Assembly: GCF_900564145.1 (NCBI RefSeq)
Contig: NZ_UOOB01000001.1
Coordinates: 903,731 to 967,730 of the forward strand
Direction of reading: 5' to 3'
Origin: Comamonas sp. lk
GTDB lineage: Bacteria > Pseudomonadota > Gammaproteobacteria > Burkholderiales > Burkholderiaceae_C
DNA length: 64,000 bases
Under the pieces are notes generated by a model. The model searched no databases and had not been told where the DNA came from. It was given only the letters and a program-made list of their open reading frames with translations. The position numbers and the translations under genes are program-made. Shown here piece by piece: positions 16,630 to 26,029 of the stretch. Positions within the stretch are counted from its first letter, which is position 1. The number at the start of each line of letters is the position of its first letter.

Positions 16630-18237
16630 TTGAATTCTCTGTGCCACCAATTGCCTGCATGGCAGGCCTTGCAAGCACACCATGATGCGCAGATCCGCAC
16701 CATGGATTTGCGCCAGACTTTCAAGAATGATCCGGCCCGCCTGCAAGCGTTGAGCATCAATGCGCCTCATGTCTTTGCCGATTTATCCAAGAATCTGCTG
16801 AGCACCGAGACAGAGGGCTTGCTGCAGGAACTGGCCAAGCAAAACCATGTTGTTGCCCAGCGCAATGCCATGCTAGCCGGCGAGGCCATCAATTGCACCG
16901 AAGATCGGGCGGTCATGCATTGGCTGCTCAGAACTCCGGCGCAAGGAGGGGCATTGCAACAGAGCCCAGTCGTGCAGTGCTGGAACGGGGCGACGCGAGA
17001 GGCTCTGGCTCAGGTTCATGAGACCCTGGATGCCATGCTGGAGCTGGCCGAGCAGGTGCGCCAGGACGAGGGCATCACTGATATCGTGAATATCGGTATT
17101 GGTGGCTCGCATCTGGGGCCCGAGGTGGTAGTCAACGCTTTGGAAGACTGGGTGGATACGGGAAAGAATTTCCACTTCATCTCCAATGTGGATGGCCATG
17201 AATTGGGGCATGTGCTGCGCAAGGTCAGGCCGCAAAGTACCTTGTTCCTGATTGCATCGAAATCGTTCACCACGGCAGAAACCATGCTGAATGCGCGTTC
17301 TGCACGGCAGTGGTTTCTGGCGCAAGGCGGAAGTGAGAATCCGCAGGACGAACTCTCCATTGATAAGCACTTTGTGGCGCTTACCACCAATGTGAAGGCG
17401 GCTGCGGATTTCGGCATTGGGCGCACCCTGGGCTTTTGGGACTGGGTCGGCGGTCGCTTCTCGCTGTGGTCGGCGATTGGCCTGCCGATTGCCATAGCCA
17501 TTGGTGCCCAGCAGTTTCGCAGCATGCTCGATGGCGCACATGCCATGGATGCTCACTTTTTTACAGCGCCTGCGGCGCAGAATCTGCCCATGCGTCTTGG
17601 CTTGCTGGATGTCTGGTACCGGGACTTCTGCCATTTTTCCAGCCGCTGTATCGCGCCTTACAGCCATGGTCTGCGGCGCTTGACGGCTTATTTGCAGCAA
17701 CTGGAGATGGAGAGCAATGGCAAAAGCGTGACCCGTGATGGGCAGGCGCTTGCCGTGCGAACTGCTCCCGTGATCTGGGGTGAGCCAGGAACCAATGGTC
17801 AGCATGCTTTTTTTCAGATGTTGCACCAGGGCCCGGATGTGATTCCTGTGGAGTTCATCGCTCTGCGCGACGGCGGCAAGTATCTGGGAGCACACCATCA
17901 GAGCCTGGTGATCAACGCCATTGCCCAGGCTCAGGCCTTGATGTTGGGGCGCAGTGGTGAAGGTGCAGCCAAAGACTGCCCGGGCAATCGCCCTAGCACA
18001 TTTTTGCTATTGCAGCAACTCGATCCCGCCTCGTTGGGTGCCTTGATCGCGCTGTATGAGCATCGCATCTTTGTCTCGGGCGCTGTCTGGGGTATCAACA
18101 GCTTTGACCAATGGGGTGTGGAGCTGGGCAAGAAGCTGGCCACGCAGTTGCATGCGCGCCAGCAAAGCAATGACTGGGAGGGGGTGGATGCTTCCACCCT
18201 CAGTCTGATGCAGCGCCTGGCACAAGCGGTGGGCTAG
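16630..18237 (+). CDS. pgi: Glucose-6-phosphate isomerase
   Basis: Pgi interconverts glucose-6-phosphate and fructose-6-phosphate. Its motifs are GIGGSHLGPEVV, ASKSFTTAETMLN, GRFSLWSAIGLPIAIAIG (PGI signature), EPGTNGQHAFFQMLHQG with the catalytic Glu, and FDQWGVELGKKLA with the active-site Lys. The family's N-terminal helix (LPAWQALQAHHD) lies upstream of the first ATG (16702), so a non-ATG start is needed. TTG at 16630 follows GGGA and gives 535 residues; TTG at 16615, overlapping the tal stop, is possible. It forms an operon with tal. Confidence 0.95.
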   Translation: MNSLCHQLPAWQALQAHHDAQIRTMDLRQTFKNDPARLQALSINAPHVFADLSKNLLSTETEGLLQELAKQNHVVAQRNAMLAGEAINCTEDRAVMHWLLRTPAQGGALQQSPVVQCWNGATREALAQVHETLDAMLELAEQVRQDEGITDIVNIGIGGSHLGPEVVVNALEDWVDTGKNFHFISNVDGHELGHVLRKVRPQSTLFLIASKSFTTAETMLNARSARQWFLAQGGSENPQDELSIDKHFVALTTNVKAAADFGIGRTLGFWDWVGGRFSLWSAIGLPIAIAIGAQQFRSMLDGAHAMDAHFFTAPAAQNLPMRLGLLDVWYRDFCHFSSRCIAPYSHGLRRLTAYLQQLEMESNGKSVTRDGQALAVRTAPVIWGEPGTNGQHAFFQMLHQGPDVIPVEFIALRDGGKYLGAHHQSLVINAIAQAQALMLGRSGEGAAKDCPGNRPSTFLLLQQLDPASLGALIALYEHRIFVSGAVWGINSFDQWGVELGKKLATQLHARQQSNDWEGVDASTLSLMQRLAQAVG

Positions 18238-18259
18238 TCTGAGTGCCAGGTAGAAGGCT

Positions 18260-18598
18260 TTACAAGGCCTTGAATGCCAGCTTCAGCCCCGATTGCTCAC
18301 AGGCGTAGGCGCTGAGGTTGGCGAAGAACTCGCCAGCGCCCTTGGTGTCCATCCAGGCATTCTGGGCTTCGTCAAAGCGGTAGTGAAAACCACCGGCTTT
18401 GGCAGCCAGCCAGATTTCATGCAAAGGCTTTTGCTGATTGATCACAATCTGGCTGCGGTTGGCGAAGACCAGGGTCACCAGACCGCCTGTGCGCTGGGCG
18501 TCGATATCGGCATCGGTCTCGTCGTTGATTCGGTCGCAGCATTGCTCCACGGCCAAAAGCAGTTGGTCGGCGCGGTCCAGATATTCAATGTCAGTCAT
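18260..18598 (-). CDS. cyaY: Iron donor protein CyaY (bacterial frataxin)
   Basis: CyaY is a small cytoplasmic protein that binds iron and modulates iron-sulphur cluster assembly at IscS. The 112 residues from the ATG at 18598 ([19 protein letters not shown]) include the acidic first helix with [21 protein letters not shown] and the frataxin core [25 protein letters not shown]. It is divergent from lptM with a 12-base gap, an arrangement common in proteobacteria. Confidence 0.95.
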   Translation of the reverse strand: MTDIEYLDRADQLLLAVEQCCDRINDETDADIDAQRTGGLVTLVFANRSQIVINQQKPLHEIWLAAKAGGFHYRFDEAQNAWMDTKGAGEFFANLSAYACEQSGLKLAFKAL

Positions 18599-18610
18599 TA
18601 CAATTTGCCC

Positions 18611-18889
18611 ATGTTGAAAGCACCTCAAATTTTAGTCAGGAGCATTGCCCTTGTGGCTTGTGCGGCGTCCCTGGCATCGTTGACTGCCTGCGGACAGAGA
18701 GGTCCGTTGTTCCTGCCTACGGAAGCTGCAGCCCAAGGTCGTGCCACCTTGCCGCAGACGCTGGGCATCTCTAGTCGACCCGCCGGCAGCTCGGCTGTGC
18801 AGGCGCCAGCCGTGAAGCAGCCCGCCGATGTGGATTCGCAAGCGACAGACGATATGGAAGCCCCTGCCGGCAAGCCCAGTCAGCCTTGA
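18611..18889 (+). CDS. lptM: LPS-assembly lipoprotein LptM-like
   Basis: A small outer-membrane lipoprotein of 92 residues. The signal peptide ends in a lipobox (LTAC) and is followed at once by GQRGPLFLP, the conserved LptM N-terminal motif. The rest is a low-complexity Pro/Ala tail. In the family it helps the LptD translocon mature by promoting correct disulphide formation. In many proteobacteria this gene sits between cyaY and lysA; lysA is not next here. Confidence 0.88.
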   Translation: MLKAPQILVRSIALVACAASLASLTACGQRGPLFLPTEAAAQGRATLPQTLGISSRPAGSSAVQAPAVKQPADVDSQATDDMEAPAGKPSQP

Positions 18890-18936
18890 TGTATCTCAAC
18901 ATGGCGAAATGACTTGATGCCTAAAGTGGCGGCATC

Positions 18937-19788
18937 TTGTCTTCTGACAAATTTGCCATGCCCATAGAGCTTTATCGCGACAAAAACCACGCCTGCCTGA
19001 TGTTCACCGACCTCATCGAGGAGGACGGTCAGGCCATACAGGCCAATCAGTTTCTGATTGTGGACAGCGGCACCGGCGCCATTCTCGATCCCGGCGGCAA
19101 TCTGGCGTTCAATGAGCTTTTCATGGGCATGTCGCGCTATTTCCCACCGCAAAAGCTGGCTTACCTGATTGCCTCACATGCGGATCCGGACATCATTGCC
19201 TCGCTGGACCGCTGGATGACCTCCACGCGCGCCCAGCTGGTCATCTCCCGCATCTGGGAACGTTTTGCACCGCACTTCACCAAGGTGGGCAAGACGGAGA
19301 ACCGCGTGATCGGCGTGCCCGATGGCGGAGGGCATCTGCCCCTGGGCAATAGCGAATTGATTTTGCTCCCGGCTCACTTTCTGCATGCCGAAGGCAACTT
19401 CCACTTTTACGATCCGGTGAGTAAGATCCTGTTTACCGGTGATCTGGGAGTGTCGCTGACCACGGGGGCCGAGGCGCAGCGGCCGGTTACCGATCTGCTG
19501 CCGCATATAGCGCGCATGGAGGGTTTCCACCGCCGCTACATGGTCTCCAATAAGATCTTGCGCCTGTGGGTGCAGATGGCGCGTCAGCTGCAGATCGACA
19601 TGATCGTGCCCCAGCATGGCGCCCCCATCATGGGCAAACAGGCGATTGGCGATCTGTTCAACTGGCTGGAGGGGCTGCAGTGCGGTATCGACCTGTTCGA
19701 TCAGCGCGCCTACCAGTTGCCAACGGCTGAAATCGATCCCGTCAGCCGCCAGGTGCGTCCGCCGCTGCGCGCCGTGGCCGGGGCCTGA
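18937..19788 (+). CDS. Metallo-beta-lactamase-fold protein of the flavodiiron/oxygen-binding di-iron type
   Basis: The 283-residue cytoplasmic protein has the di-iron MBL fold of flavodiiron proteins but no flavodoxin domain. Visible features are NQFLIVDSGTGAILDPGG, IASHADPDIIASLDRW where the family has HxExDH, LPAHFLHAEGNFHFYDP, LFTGDLG and MIVPQHGAPI. The first metal motif is H-A-D-P-D-I: His and the second Asp are kept, Glu is replaced by Asp and the last His by Ile, so the metal site may be altered. Roles for this family include oxygen binding or NO/O2 reduction; the role here is unknown. The start is TTG 18937; ATG 18958 is an alternative. Confidence 0.82.
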   Translation: MSSDKFAMPIELYRDKNHACLMFTDLIEEDGQAIQANQFLIVDSGTGAILDPGGNLAFNELFMGMSRYFPPQKLAYLIASHADPDIIASLDRWMTSTRAQLVISRIWERFAPHFTKVGKTENRVIGVPDGGGHLPLGNSELILLPAHFLHAEGNFHFYDPVSKILFTGDLGVSLTTGAEAQRPVTDLLPHIARMEGFHRRYMVSNKILRLWVQMARQLQIDMIVPQHGAPIMGKQAIGDLFNWLEGLQCGIDLFDQRAYQLPTAEIDPVSRQVRPPLRAVAGA

Positions 19789-19794
19789 GCCTCA

Positions 19795-20475
19795 TCATTT
19801 TTTGATAGCTTTAAACACCCGGTAAAGCAGGAGAAAACCGAGAATGGCAGCATAGACTGCCACATCGGCAAAATTGTTCTTGCCGGCGCGCATCCAGAAA
19901 AAATGCAGCAAGACCAGGGGGGCGATCAGATAAATGGTGCGATGCAGCCACTGCCATCGCTTGCCGCCCAGGGCCTTGAGTGCGAACTTGGGAGAGGTGG
20001 CAGCCAGCAAGGTAAGCAGCAGCCAGCTCGTAAAGCCCACGAGGATGAACGGGCGTTTGGGAATGTCGGCCACGATGTCGCTCCAGTCCAGCCCCATGTC
20101 AAACCAGGCGTAGCACAGCAGGTGCAAGCAGGCGTAGAAGAACACATACAGACCCAGCATGCGCCTGAAGCGGGAGAGAATCGGCAGCTTCAGCGATTGG
20201 CGCACAGGCGTGACGGCCAGCACGATGCACAGAAAGCGCAGCGTCCAGCTGCCGGTGGAGCGCAGCAGCGCTTCTGCAGGATTGGCGCCCAGAGTATTGG
20301 CGATGGCGCCATACAGCAGCCAGGCAAACGGCAGCAGACACAGTGCAAACAGCAGCGGCTTTACCCAGCTGCGAAGCAAGTTGCGCTGCACCGCAGCGCG
20401 CCATGAGGGCGGCGTTGACGCATGAGCCGCAGCCGCGGCTGTGGCGGTGACCGCAGAAACGCTGGCCTTGACCAT
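19795..20475 (-). CDS. msrQ: Protein-methionine-sulfoxide reductase haem subunit MsrQ
   Basis: MsrQ is an inner-membrane b-type haem protein that passes quinol electrons to periplasmic MsrP. The 226-residue product has about six membrane helices and the ferric-reductase-like pattern, with conserved His in YACLHLLCYAWFD, in GKRWQWLHRTIYL and in LVLLHFFWMRAG. Its start overlaps the msrP stop (TGATG-type overlap), so the two are translated together. Confidence 0.94.
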   Translation of the reverse strand: MVKASVSAVTATAAAAAHASTPPSWRAAVQRNLLRSWVKPLLFALCLLPFAWLLYGAIANTLGANPAEALLRSTGSWTLRFLCIVLAVTPVRQSLKLPILSRFRRMLGLYVFFYACLHLLCYAWFDMGLDWSDIVADIPKRPFILVGFTSWLLLTLLAATSPKFALKALGGKRWQWLHRTIYLIAPLVLLHFFWMRAGKNNFADVAVYAAILGFLLLYRVFKAIKK

Positions 20476-21470
20476 CAGTAAAACTTCTTCAGATCCATGC
20501 CTGCGTAGAGCGAGGCGACCTGATCGGCATAGCCGTTGAACAGCAGCGTCTTGCGTTTCTTGGCAAACAGACCGTCCTCGCCAATGCGCCGCTCGCTGGC
20601 CTGGCTCCAGCGCGGGTGGGGAACGTCGGGGTTCACATTGGAATAAAAGCCATATTCATTACGCGCAGCCTTGTTCCAGGCCGTGCCCGGCTCCTTGTCG
20701 CTCAAGCGGATGGCGACAATGCTCTTGGCGCTTTTGAAACCGTATTTCCAGGGCACGACCAGGCGTAGCGGCGCGCCATTCTGGTTGGGCAGCACCTCGC
20801 CATACATGCCAAAGGCCAAAAGCGTCAGCGGGTGCATGGCTTCGTCCAGGCGCAGGCCTTCGGTGTAAGGCCAGTCCAGTACGCGGCTATCCAGCCCGGG
20901 CATCTGTTTTTTGTCGGCCAGCGTGATGAATTCCACGTACTTGGCGCTACTCAGCGGCTGGGCTTTCTTAAGCAGTTCGGCCAGGGAATAGCCCACCCAG
21001 GGAATCACCATGGACCAGCCTTCCACGCAGCGCAGGCGGTAAATGCGTTCTTCCATGGGGGCGAGCTTGAGCAAGCTATCCAGATCCAGCGTCTGCGGGT
21101 TTTGCACCAGGCCTTCGATGCGTACCGTCCAGGGCCGGGTCTTCAAGGTATGGGCGTTGCGGGCCGGGTCGCTTTTCTCCAGCCCGAACTCGTAGAAGTT
21201 GTTGTAGCTGCTGGCATCGGCATAGCTGGTGTTGCGCTCCACACTCACGGCGCCAGCCAGCTTGCTGGGGCTGGCGGGCAGGGCGGCCAGCTTGCCCGGG
21301 CGTTCCGTGGCCGCAAGTGCCTCGCGTCCGGCCCAGCTGGCCATGGCCGCGCCGGCGACGCCACCGGCCAGCGTCTGCATGAGCGCACGGCGTTGCATAT
21401 AGGCCGCTTGCGGTGTGATCTCGCTGCTTTTCGGCGGCTCGAAGCCTTGTTGTGGATGGCGTATCAGCAT
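20475..21470 (-). CDS. msrP: Protein-methionine-sulfoxide reductase catalytic subunit MsrP
   Basis: MsrP is a periplasmic molybdopterin enzyme that repairs oxidised methionines in envelope proteins. The 331 residues from the ATG at 21470 include a twin-arginine-type leader ([20 protein letters not shown]) and the sulphite-oxidase-like domain with the Mo-ligand Cys in [37 protein letters not shown] and the C-terminal [20 protein letters not shown]. It forms an operon with msrQ. Confidence 0.95.
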   Translation of the reverse strand: MLIRHPQQGFEPPKSSEITPQAAYMQRRALMQTLAGGVAGAAMASWAGREALAATERPGKLAALPASPSKLAGAVSVERNTSYADASSYNNFYEFGLEKSDPARNAHTLKTRPWTVRIEGLVQNPQTLDLDSLLKLAPMEERIYRLRCVEGWSMVIPWVGYSLAELLKKAQPLSSAKYVEFITLADKKQMPGLDSRVLDWPYTEGLRLDEAMHPLTLLAFGMYGEVLPNQNGAPLRLVVPWKYGFKSAKSIVAIRLSDKEPGTAWNKAARNEYGFYSNVNPDVPHPRWSQASERRIGEDGLFAKKRKTLLFNGYADQVASLYAGMDLKKFY

Positions 21471-21553
21471 GGCGGTGTCTCCGGTAACCTGACTGGAAGG
21501 TACTTTGTAATCAGAGTGAGCGCCGTCAGCGAAGTTCCTGGTTGAGGCCACAC

Positions 21554-21648
21554 AGCATAAAAAAGGAGCTGCTTGCGACTGTCATATCTTGGTCTCAGGT
21601 CGTATCTGGCCTAAGACTCAATCGATGACTACGCAAGCAGCTCCTTTT
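21554..21648 (-). terminator. Long fold-back terminator between ccsA and msrP
   Basis: A perfect 17-bp inverted repeat (21561-21577 and 21632-21648, core GGAGCTGCTTGCG) encloses 54 bases. On the minus strand the second arm runs into TTTTTTT (about 21558-21564), so it can terminate the ccsB-ccsA transcript. The arm sequence belongs to the dispersed GCTGCTTGCG repeat family of this window. Confidence 0.65.
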
Positions 21649-21681
21649 ACAGGAGTACTCTGCCGCTTGAGGTGAGTGCTT

Positions 21682-23016
21682 TTACAGCTCGCCGTAGCTG
21701 TGCAGACCCGAGAGGAACATGTTCACACCCAGGAAGGCGAAGGTGGTGACGGCCAGGCCCACCAGCGCCCACCAGGCGGAGACGGTGCCGCGCAGGCCCT
21801 TCATCAATCGCATGTGCAACCAGGCGGCGTAGTTGAGCCAGACGATCAGCGCCCAGGTTTCCTTGGGGTCCCAGCTCCAGTAGCCGCCCCAGGCCTCGGC
21901 CGCCCACAGGGCGCCCAGCACCGTGGCGATGGTGAAGAAGGCAAAGCCCACGGCGATGGCCTTGTACATCACATCGTCCAGCACTTCAAACGAGGGCAGG
22001 CGCTGGGCAATGCGTTTGCGGCCCAGCAGGATGCCGGCCACGATCAGGGCGGAGATGCCGAAGTACACCATCCAGTAAGCGCCGCCGTTGTCGGTGGCAC
22101 CTTTGCGAAAGACGATGGGCTCAAAGCACAGCACGATACCCAGCAGCCACAGCGGAGCCAGCTTGTACCACTTGGTTTCGGTGGCCTGCTGCTTGATCAG
22201 ATAGGCAAATGCCACCATGGCCGACAGCGCAAACGTGCCGTAGCCAATGAAGTTGGCCGGCACGTGCAGCTTCATCCACCAGCTCTTGAGGGCCGGCACC
22301 AGAGGCTGAATCTCATGGGCCTGGCGCACCAGGGTGTACCAGAGCAAAAAGCCCACGGCAGCGCTGACCACCAGCATCACAAAGCCGCCCAGGGCGCGGG
22401 TGTCGTAGTGCTTTTCGTAGTACAGATAGAACAGCGCCGTCATCCAGCAGAACATCACGAACACTTCGTAGAGATTGCTGACCGGGATGTGGCCGATATC
22501 CGTGCCCAGCAGATAGCTTTCGTACCAGCGCACCATGGTGCCTATCAGCGCCATGGCGACGGCCAGCCAGGCCAGTCGCGAGCCCAGCAGGGACAGGGCC
22601 GAGCGCTCGCTTCGGGCGAACATGCCTAGCCAGTAGAACGCGGTGCTGATGAAGAACACCATGCTCATCCACAGGATGGCGGACTGGCTGGAGAGAAAGT
22701 ACTTGAGGCCAAAGACGGTCTCGGAACGCGCCAGATCGCCTCCATCCACCCCTTGGTACAGGCCTATGGCCATGAGGGCGGCTGCGGCGACGGTCAGCAT
22801 CAGCACGCTCAAGGGGCGCCAGAACCAGCCCAGCCAGATCATGGCGGGAATGGTGCCCAGCAAAATGCCTTTTTCGTACACATCCATATAGGCGGCGTAG
22901 CGCTGCAGGGCAAAGCCCAAGCCGACCACCACCAGGGCGGCAAACAACCAGTCAAACCAGTTGCGGCGGGCGAAGTAGCTTTCGTTCAAACTCAGTGTCG
23001 TCGTTGCGGTGTTCAT
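21682..23016 (-). CDS. ccsA: Cytochrome c biogenesis protein CcsA (System II)
   Basis: CcsA is the membrane haem-handling half of the System II cytochrome c synthase. The 444-residue polytopic protein has the tryptophan-rich WWD motif WGGYWSWDPKETWAL near residues 375-389, with flanking conserved His (KLHVPANFIGYG and AAWLHMRLMKG). It overlaps the ccsB stop by 4 bases. Confidence 0.95.
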   Translation of the reverse strand: MNTATTTLSLNESYFARRNWFDWLFAALVVVGLGFALQRYAAYMDVYEKGILLGTIPAMIWLGWFWRPLSVLMLTVAAAALMAIGLYQGVDGGDLARSETVFGLKYFLSSQSAILWMSMVFFISTAFYWLGMFARSERSALSLLGSRLAWLAVAMALIGTMVRWYESYLLGTDIGHIPVSNLYEVFVMFCWMTALFYLYYEKHYDTRALGGFVMLVVSAAVGFLLWYTLVRQAHEIQPLVPALKSWWMKLHVPANFIGYGTFALSAMVAFAYLIKQQATETKWYKLAPLWLLGIVLCFEPIVFRKGATDNGGAYWMVYFGISALIVAGILLGRKRIAQRLPSFEVLDDVMYKAIAVGFAFFTIATVLGALWAAEAWGGYWSWDPKETWALIVWLNYAAWLHMRLMKGLRGTVSAWWALVGLAVTTFAFLGVNMFLSGLHSYGEL

Positions 23017-25187
23017 CGTGAACCTCCGGAAGTCTTCTTTTGTATGGGGTCGGCCGCAATCAGCTTTCGGGCCAGCACGGCAAATTCGCGGTCTCCGTCC
23101 ATGGTCTTGCGGTTGGTGGACAGGGCCATATTGGCATGGCTGCTGCCATTGCCTGGCGTCAGCCAGATCCAGATGCGGCGGTCACGCACATAGAGCATGG
23201 CAAAAACGCCGAGGATCAACAAGGCGCATCCCAGGTAAACCACTTTTTTGCCTGGCGCACTAGCGACCTGGAAAACGCTGGCCTGCACCTGCTTGAAATC
23301 CTGCAGCATGAAGATCATGGGGGCCGGATAGAACTGTGCATCGCTGAGCGAGAAAACCGCCTGGGTCATGAAGGCCTGGGTTTTTTCATTGGCTTCCAGC
23401 GGCTTTTGGCCGGCCTGCTGGCGCACTTGCTGTGCCAGCTCGAACAGCACGCCGTTCAGAATACGCACCAGCACCTCGCCAGCGCGTTCGCGCTCGGCCT
23501 CGGGCACATTGCTGTCCATGAAGTCGGAGATGGCCTGCAGGCCGCCCAGAGGCTTGCCGTTCGGGCCCAGCTTGTCGGACTTGCCGGCAAACAGATCCAG
23601 CGCCTTCATGGCGGACTGGGTCAGGGGTTGGGCCAGCTCGGGTCTGGACACATCCACGGCTTTTTGCACATAGGCGCGGGCAGCTTTCTCGCCCAGCACG
23701 GGATTTTGCATGGCCTGGCGCAGGCGGATGAAGGTGTCCATCGAGCCTTCGGGATCGGCGGGAATGCGCAGATAGCGCAGCTGATCGGCCTGGTTCTCGC
23801 GCACGCCCAGCAGGAATACCGGCTGGCCGTCACCGGTATCCACCGGCAGCATGTAGTTCTGGAACTCGCGCGCCTGGCCCGAGGCATCGCGCAGCTTGTA
23901 GCCCACACTGGGGCCGATGTTGCGCAAATCCTTTTTGTCCGTGGTCTTGTGGGCAGCACCCAGGCGCTCGTCAATGGCCTGCTTCAAGTCCACCTTGCGC
24001 ACATCGGTGCCTGCAGCCTTGTTCTGGCCGCCGAAGTTCTCCACATTGATGGTGCGCAGCGCCGTGTACTCCAGCACCACTTTTTCTTCCTTGCCGTCGG
24101 CTGTCTTGCGCGCGAATTCGGTGGAATTGCCGATCACGCCTTCCACGTCGAAGGGCTGGGTGCTGCCGTCCATGGGCACGGCATGCAGCTTGACGCTGGA
24201 GCCACCGTCATCAAAGCTCGATTGGTAAATCTCTATGCCTTTGTAGCTGGCCGGATGGTTGACTTCCACCCGTTTTTCCAGCTTTTCGCCAGTGGCACGG
24301 TCGTGAATCACGATCTCGCTGGCAAACAGCTTGGGCATGCCGGTGGAGTAGTACTCCACGATGAATTTCTTGAGCTCGACCGAAAACGGCAGCTCTTGCA
24401 GCAGGATGCCGTCCGATTGGTTCAGGATGGCGGTGCCCGATTGCGTGCCTTCAGACACCATCAGATTGCCGCGGAAAGTGGGATTTTTGGGCGAGAGCCT
24501 GTGCTCGGGCGCCACTTCGGAGATTAGGCCGCCGCCGGTATAAGGTGTTTTGCCGCCCAGCAGCATCTGGGCGCGCACCACCAGATCGCCGTCAAACAGT
24601 CCGCCCAGGCAGATCAGCACGATGGCGCTATGGGCGGCGATATAGCCCAGCTTGTTGGCCGCGCCGGCCTTGGCCGCCAGCATCCAGCCCGTGCCGGGGC
24701 CGGCAGCGGTATCGCGCTGCTGCAGCTTGACTTTCCAGCCGGCCGCAACCAGTTGCTGGCCCATGCGTTTGGCGGCTTCCTCGGTGGAGCCCGGCACATA
24801 GCCTTCGGCCCGGTGGCCAAAGGCCTTGAGGCTTTGCTCGCGGATGTTTTCCTTGAAATTGCGGATATCGGCCAGATTCTTGGGCGCATGGCGGGCCACG
24901 CACAGCGAGGTGCTGACGACCAGAAACGCCAAAATTAGCAAAAACCACCAGGCGCTATAGACCGCATTGAGCTTGAGCGCCAGAAACAGCTGTGACCAGA
25001 AGGGGCCGAACTGGTTGACGTAGTTGACCAGGGGCTCGTGCTGCTTGAGGACTGTGCCAATCACCGAAGCAATGCAAATCACCGTCAGCAGGGAGATGGC
25101 AAAGCGCATGGACGCCAGCAACTCCAGGCTCGAGCGCAAGGCAGTCGAGCGGGAGGAGTCGCGGTCGCTAGTTGGAAGGTCTGACAT
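23013..25187 (-). CDS. ccsB: Cytochrome c biogenesis protein CcsB/ResB (System II)
   Basis: ResB-type partner of CcsA; together they deliver and attach haem to apocytochromes c in the periplasm. The 724-residue product has N-terminal membrane segments (MRFAISLLTVICIASVIGTVL; YSAWWFLLILAFLVVSTSLC), a third near residues 180-200, a large periplasmic domain (GIEIYQSSFDDGGSSV is typical) and a last membrane helix (KKVVYLGCALLILGVFAMLYV). It precedes ccsA with a 4-base overlap, and the cytochrome c4 gene lies just upstream, a likely substrate. Confidence 0.95.
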   Translation of the reverse strand: MSDLPTSDRDSSRSTALRSSLELLASMRFAISLLTVICIASVIGTVLKQHEPLVNYVNQFGPFWSQLFLALKLNAVYSAWWFLLILAFLVVSTSLCVARHAPKNLADIRNFKENIREQSLKAFGHRAEGYVPGSTEEAAKRMGQQLVAAGWKVKLQQRDTAAGPGTGWMLAAKAGAANKLGYIAAHSAIVLICLGGLFDGDLVVRAQMLLGGKTPYTGGGLISEVAPEHRLSPKNPTFRGNLMVSEGTQSGTAILNQSDGILLQELPFSVELKKFIVEYYSTGMPKLFASEIVIHDRATGEKLEKRVEVNHPASYKGIEIYQSSFDDGGSSVKLHAVPMDGSTQPFDVEGVIGNSTEFARKTADGKEEKVVLEYTALRTINVENFGGQNKAAGTDVRKVDLKQAIDERLGAAHKTTDKKDLRNIGPSVGYKLRDASGQAREFQNYMLPVDTGDGQPVFLLGVRENQADQLRYLRIPADPEGSMDTFIRLRQAMQNPVLGEKAARAYVQKAVDVSRPELAQPLTQSAMKALDLFAGKSDKLGPNGKPLGGLQAISDFMDSNVPEAERERAGEVLVRILNGVLFELAQQVRQQAGQKPLEANEKTQAFMTQAVFSLSDAQFYPAPMIFMLQDFKQVQASVFQVASAPGKKVVYLGCALLILGVFAMLYVRDRRIWIWLTPGNGSSHANMALSTNRKTMDGDREFAVLARKLIAADPIQKKTSGGSR

Positions 25188-25322
25188 GGATGACGGAAAA
25201 ATACCCGGACGAAAAAAGGCGGGACCACCAGATAACGATGGGCCCGCCTGACATTTGGGGTGTGCGGTGCTGAAAAGTTCCCGGGGATTACCCTTGAGCG
25301 GCGCAGCGGAATGCTTTTTTGC

Positions 25323-25952
25323 TTAACGCAAGCCAGCTATATAGTCTGCCACGGCCTTGATTTCACGATCGTTGAGCTTGGCAGCAACCTGAGTCATGGG
25401 AATGCTATTGCCGCGTACACCGTCGCGGAAGGCAGTCAGCGTTTTCACCGTGTAGTCCGCATGCTGGCCTGCCAGGCGCGGGTACTGGGCCGGCAAACCG
25501 GCGCCATTGGGGCTGTGGCAGCTGGCGCAGGCCGCAATGCTGCGGTCCTGAATGCCGCCGCGGTAAATGCGCTCACCCAGGGCGATCAGGTCTTTTTCCT
25601 TGGCAAAGCCATCCTTGGGCTTTTGCGTGTGCAACCAGGCCGAGATGTTTTGCATATCGCCTTCGCTGAGCGAGGCGGCAAAACCTTTCATGACCGGATC
25701 GTTGCGCTTGCCGTCCTTGAACTCACGCAATTGCTTGACGAGGTACTCTGGATGCTGGCCGGCCAGTTTGGGTTGCAGGGCCACGGTGGAGTTTCCGTCG
25801 GCCGCGTGGCAGGATGCGCAAATAGCACCATAGCTGGCTTGTCCTTTGGTTGCATCGACCTTGGCGGTTGGGGGCGTTTCTCCTGCTGCAAGAACAGGGA
25901 AGGCAGGTGCTGCGAAAATGGCAGCCGTCAGCAAAGAGGCAAGCAACTTCAT
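25323..25952 (-). CDS. Cytochrome c4-type dihaem protein
   Basis: This periplasmic electron carrier has 209 residues: a signal peptide (MKLLASLLTAAIFAAPAFPVLA), then two cytochrome c domains, each with a CASCH haem site (AICASCHAADG and AACASCHSPNG) and axial Met candidates in NDPVMKGFA and NSIPMTQVA. The two-domain layout and spacing are those of cytochrome c4, a donor to terminal oxidases. It lies directly upstream of the ccsBA genes that would mature it. Confidence 0.95.
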   Translation of the reverse strand: MKLLASLLTAAIFAAPAFPVLAAGETPPTAKVDATKGQASYGAICASCHAADGNSTVALQPKLAGQHPEYLVKQLREFKDGKRNDPVMKGFAASLSEGDMQNISAWLHTQKPKDGFAKEKDLIALGERIYRGGIQDRSIAACASCHSPNGAGLPAQYPRLAGQHADYTVKTLTAFRDGVRGNSIPMTQVAAKLNDREIKAVADYIAGLR

Positions 25953-25973
25953 ATCGGAGGGCTAAGTCTTATG

Positions 25974-26004
25974 TTGAGAGCGCGAATCCGGCCGATTCTA
26001 CAAT
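25974..26004 (+). promoter_or_regulatory. Promoter-like sequence for engB
   Basis: TTGAGA (25974-25979) and TACAAT (25999-26004) are separated by 19 bases, with a predicted start near 26011, just before the engB coding region. It lies in the gap divergent from the cytochrome c4 gene. The spacer is longer than ideal. Confidence 0.4.
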
Positions 26005-26029
26005 GGGCCTCCTTGAAATAGTGACCGTC

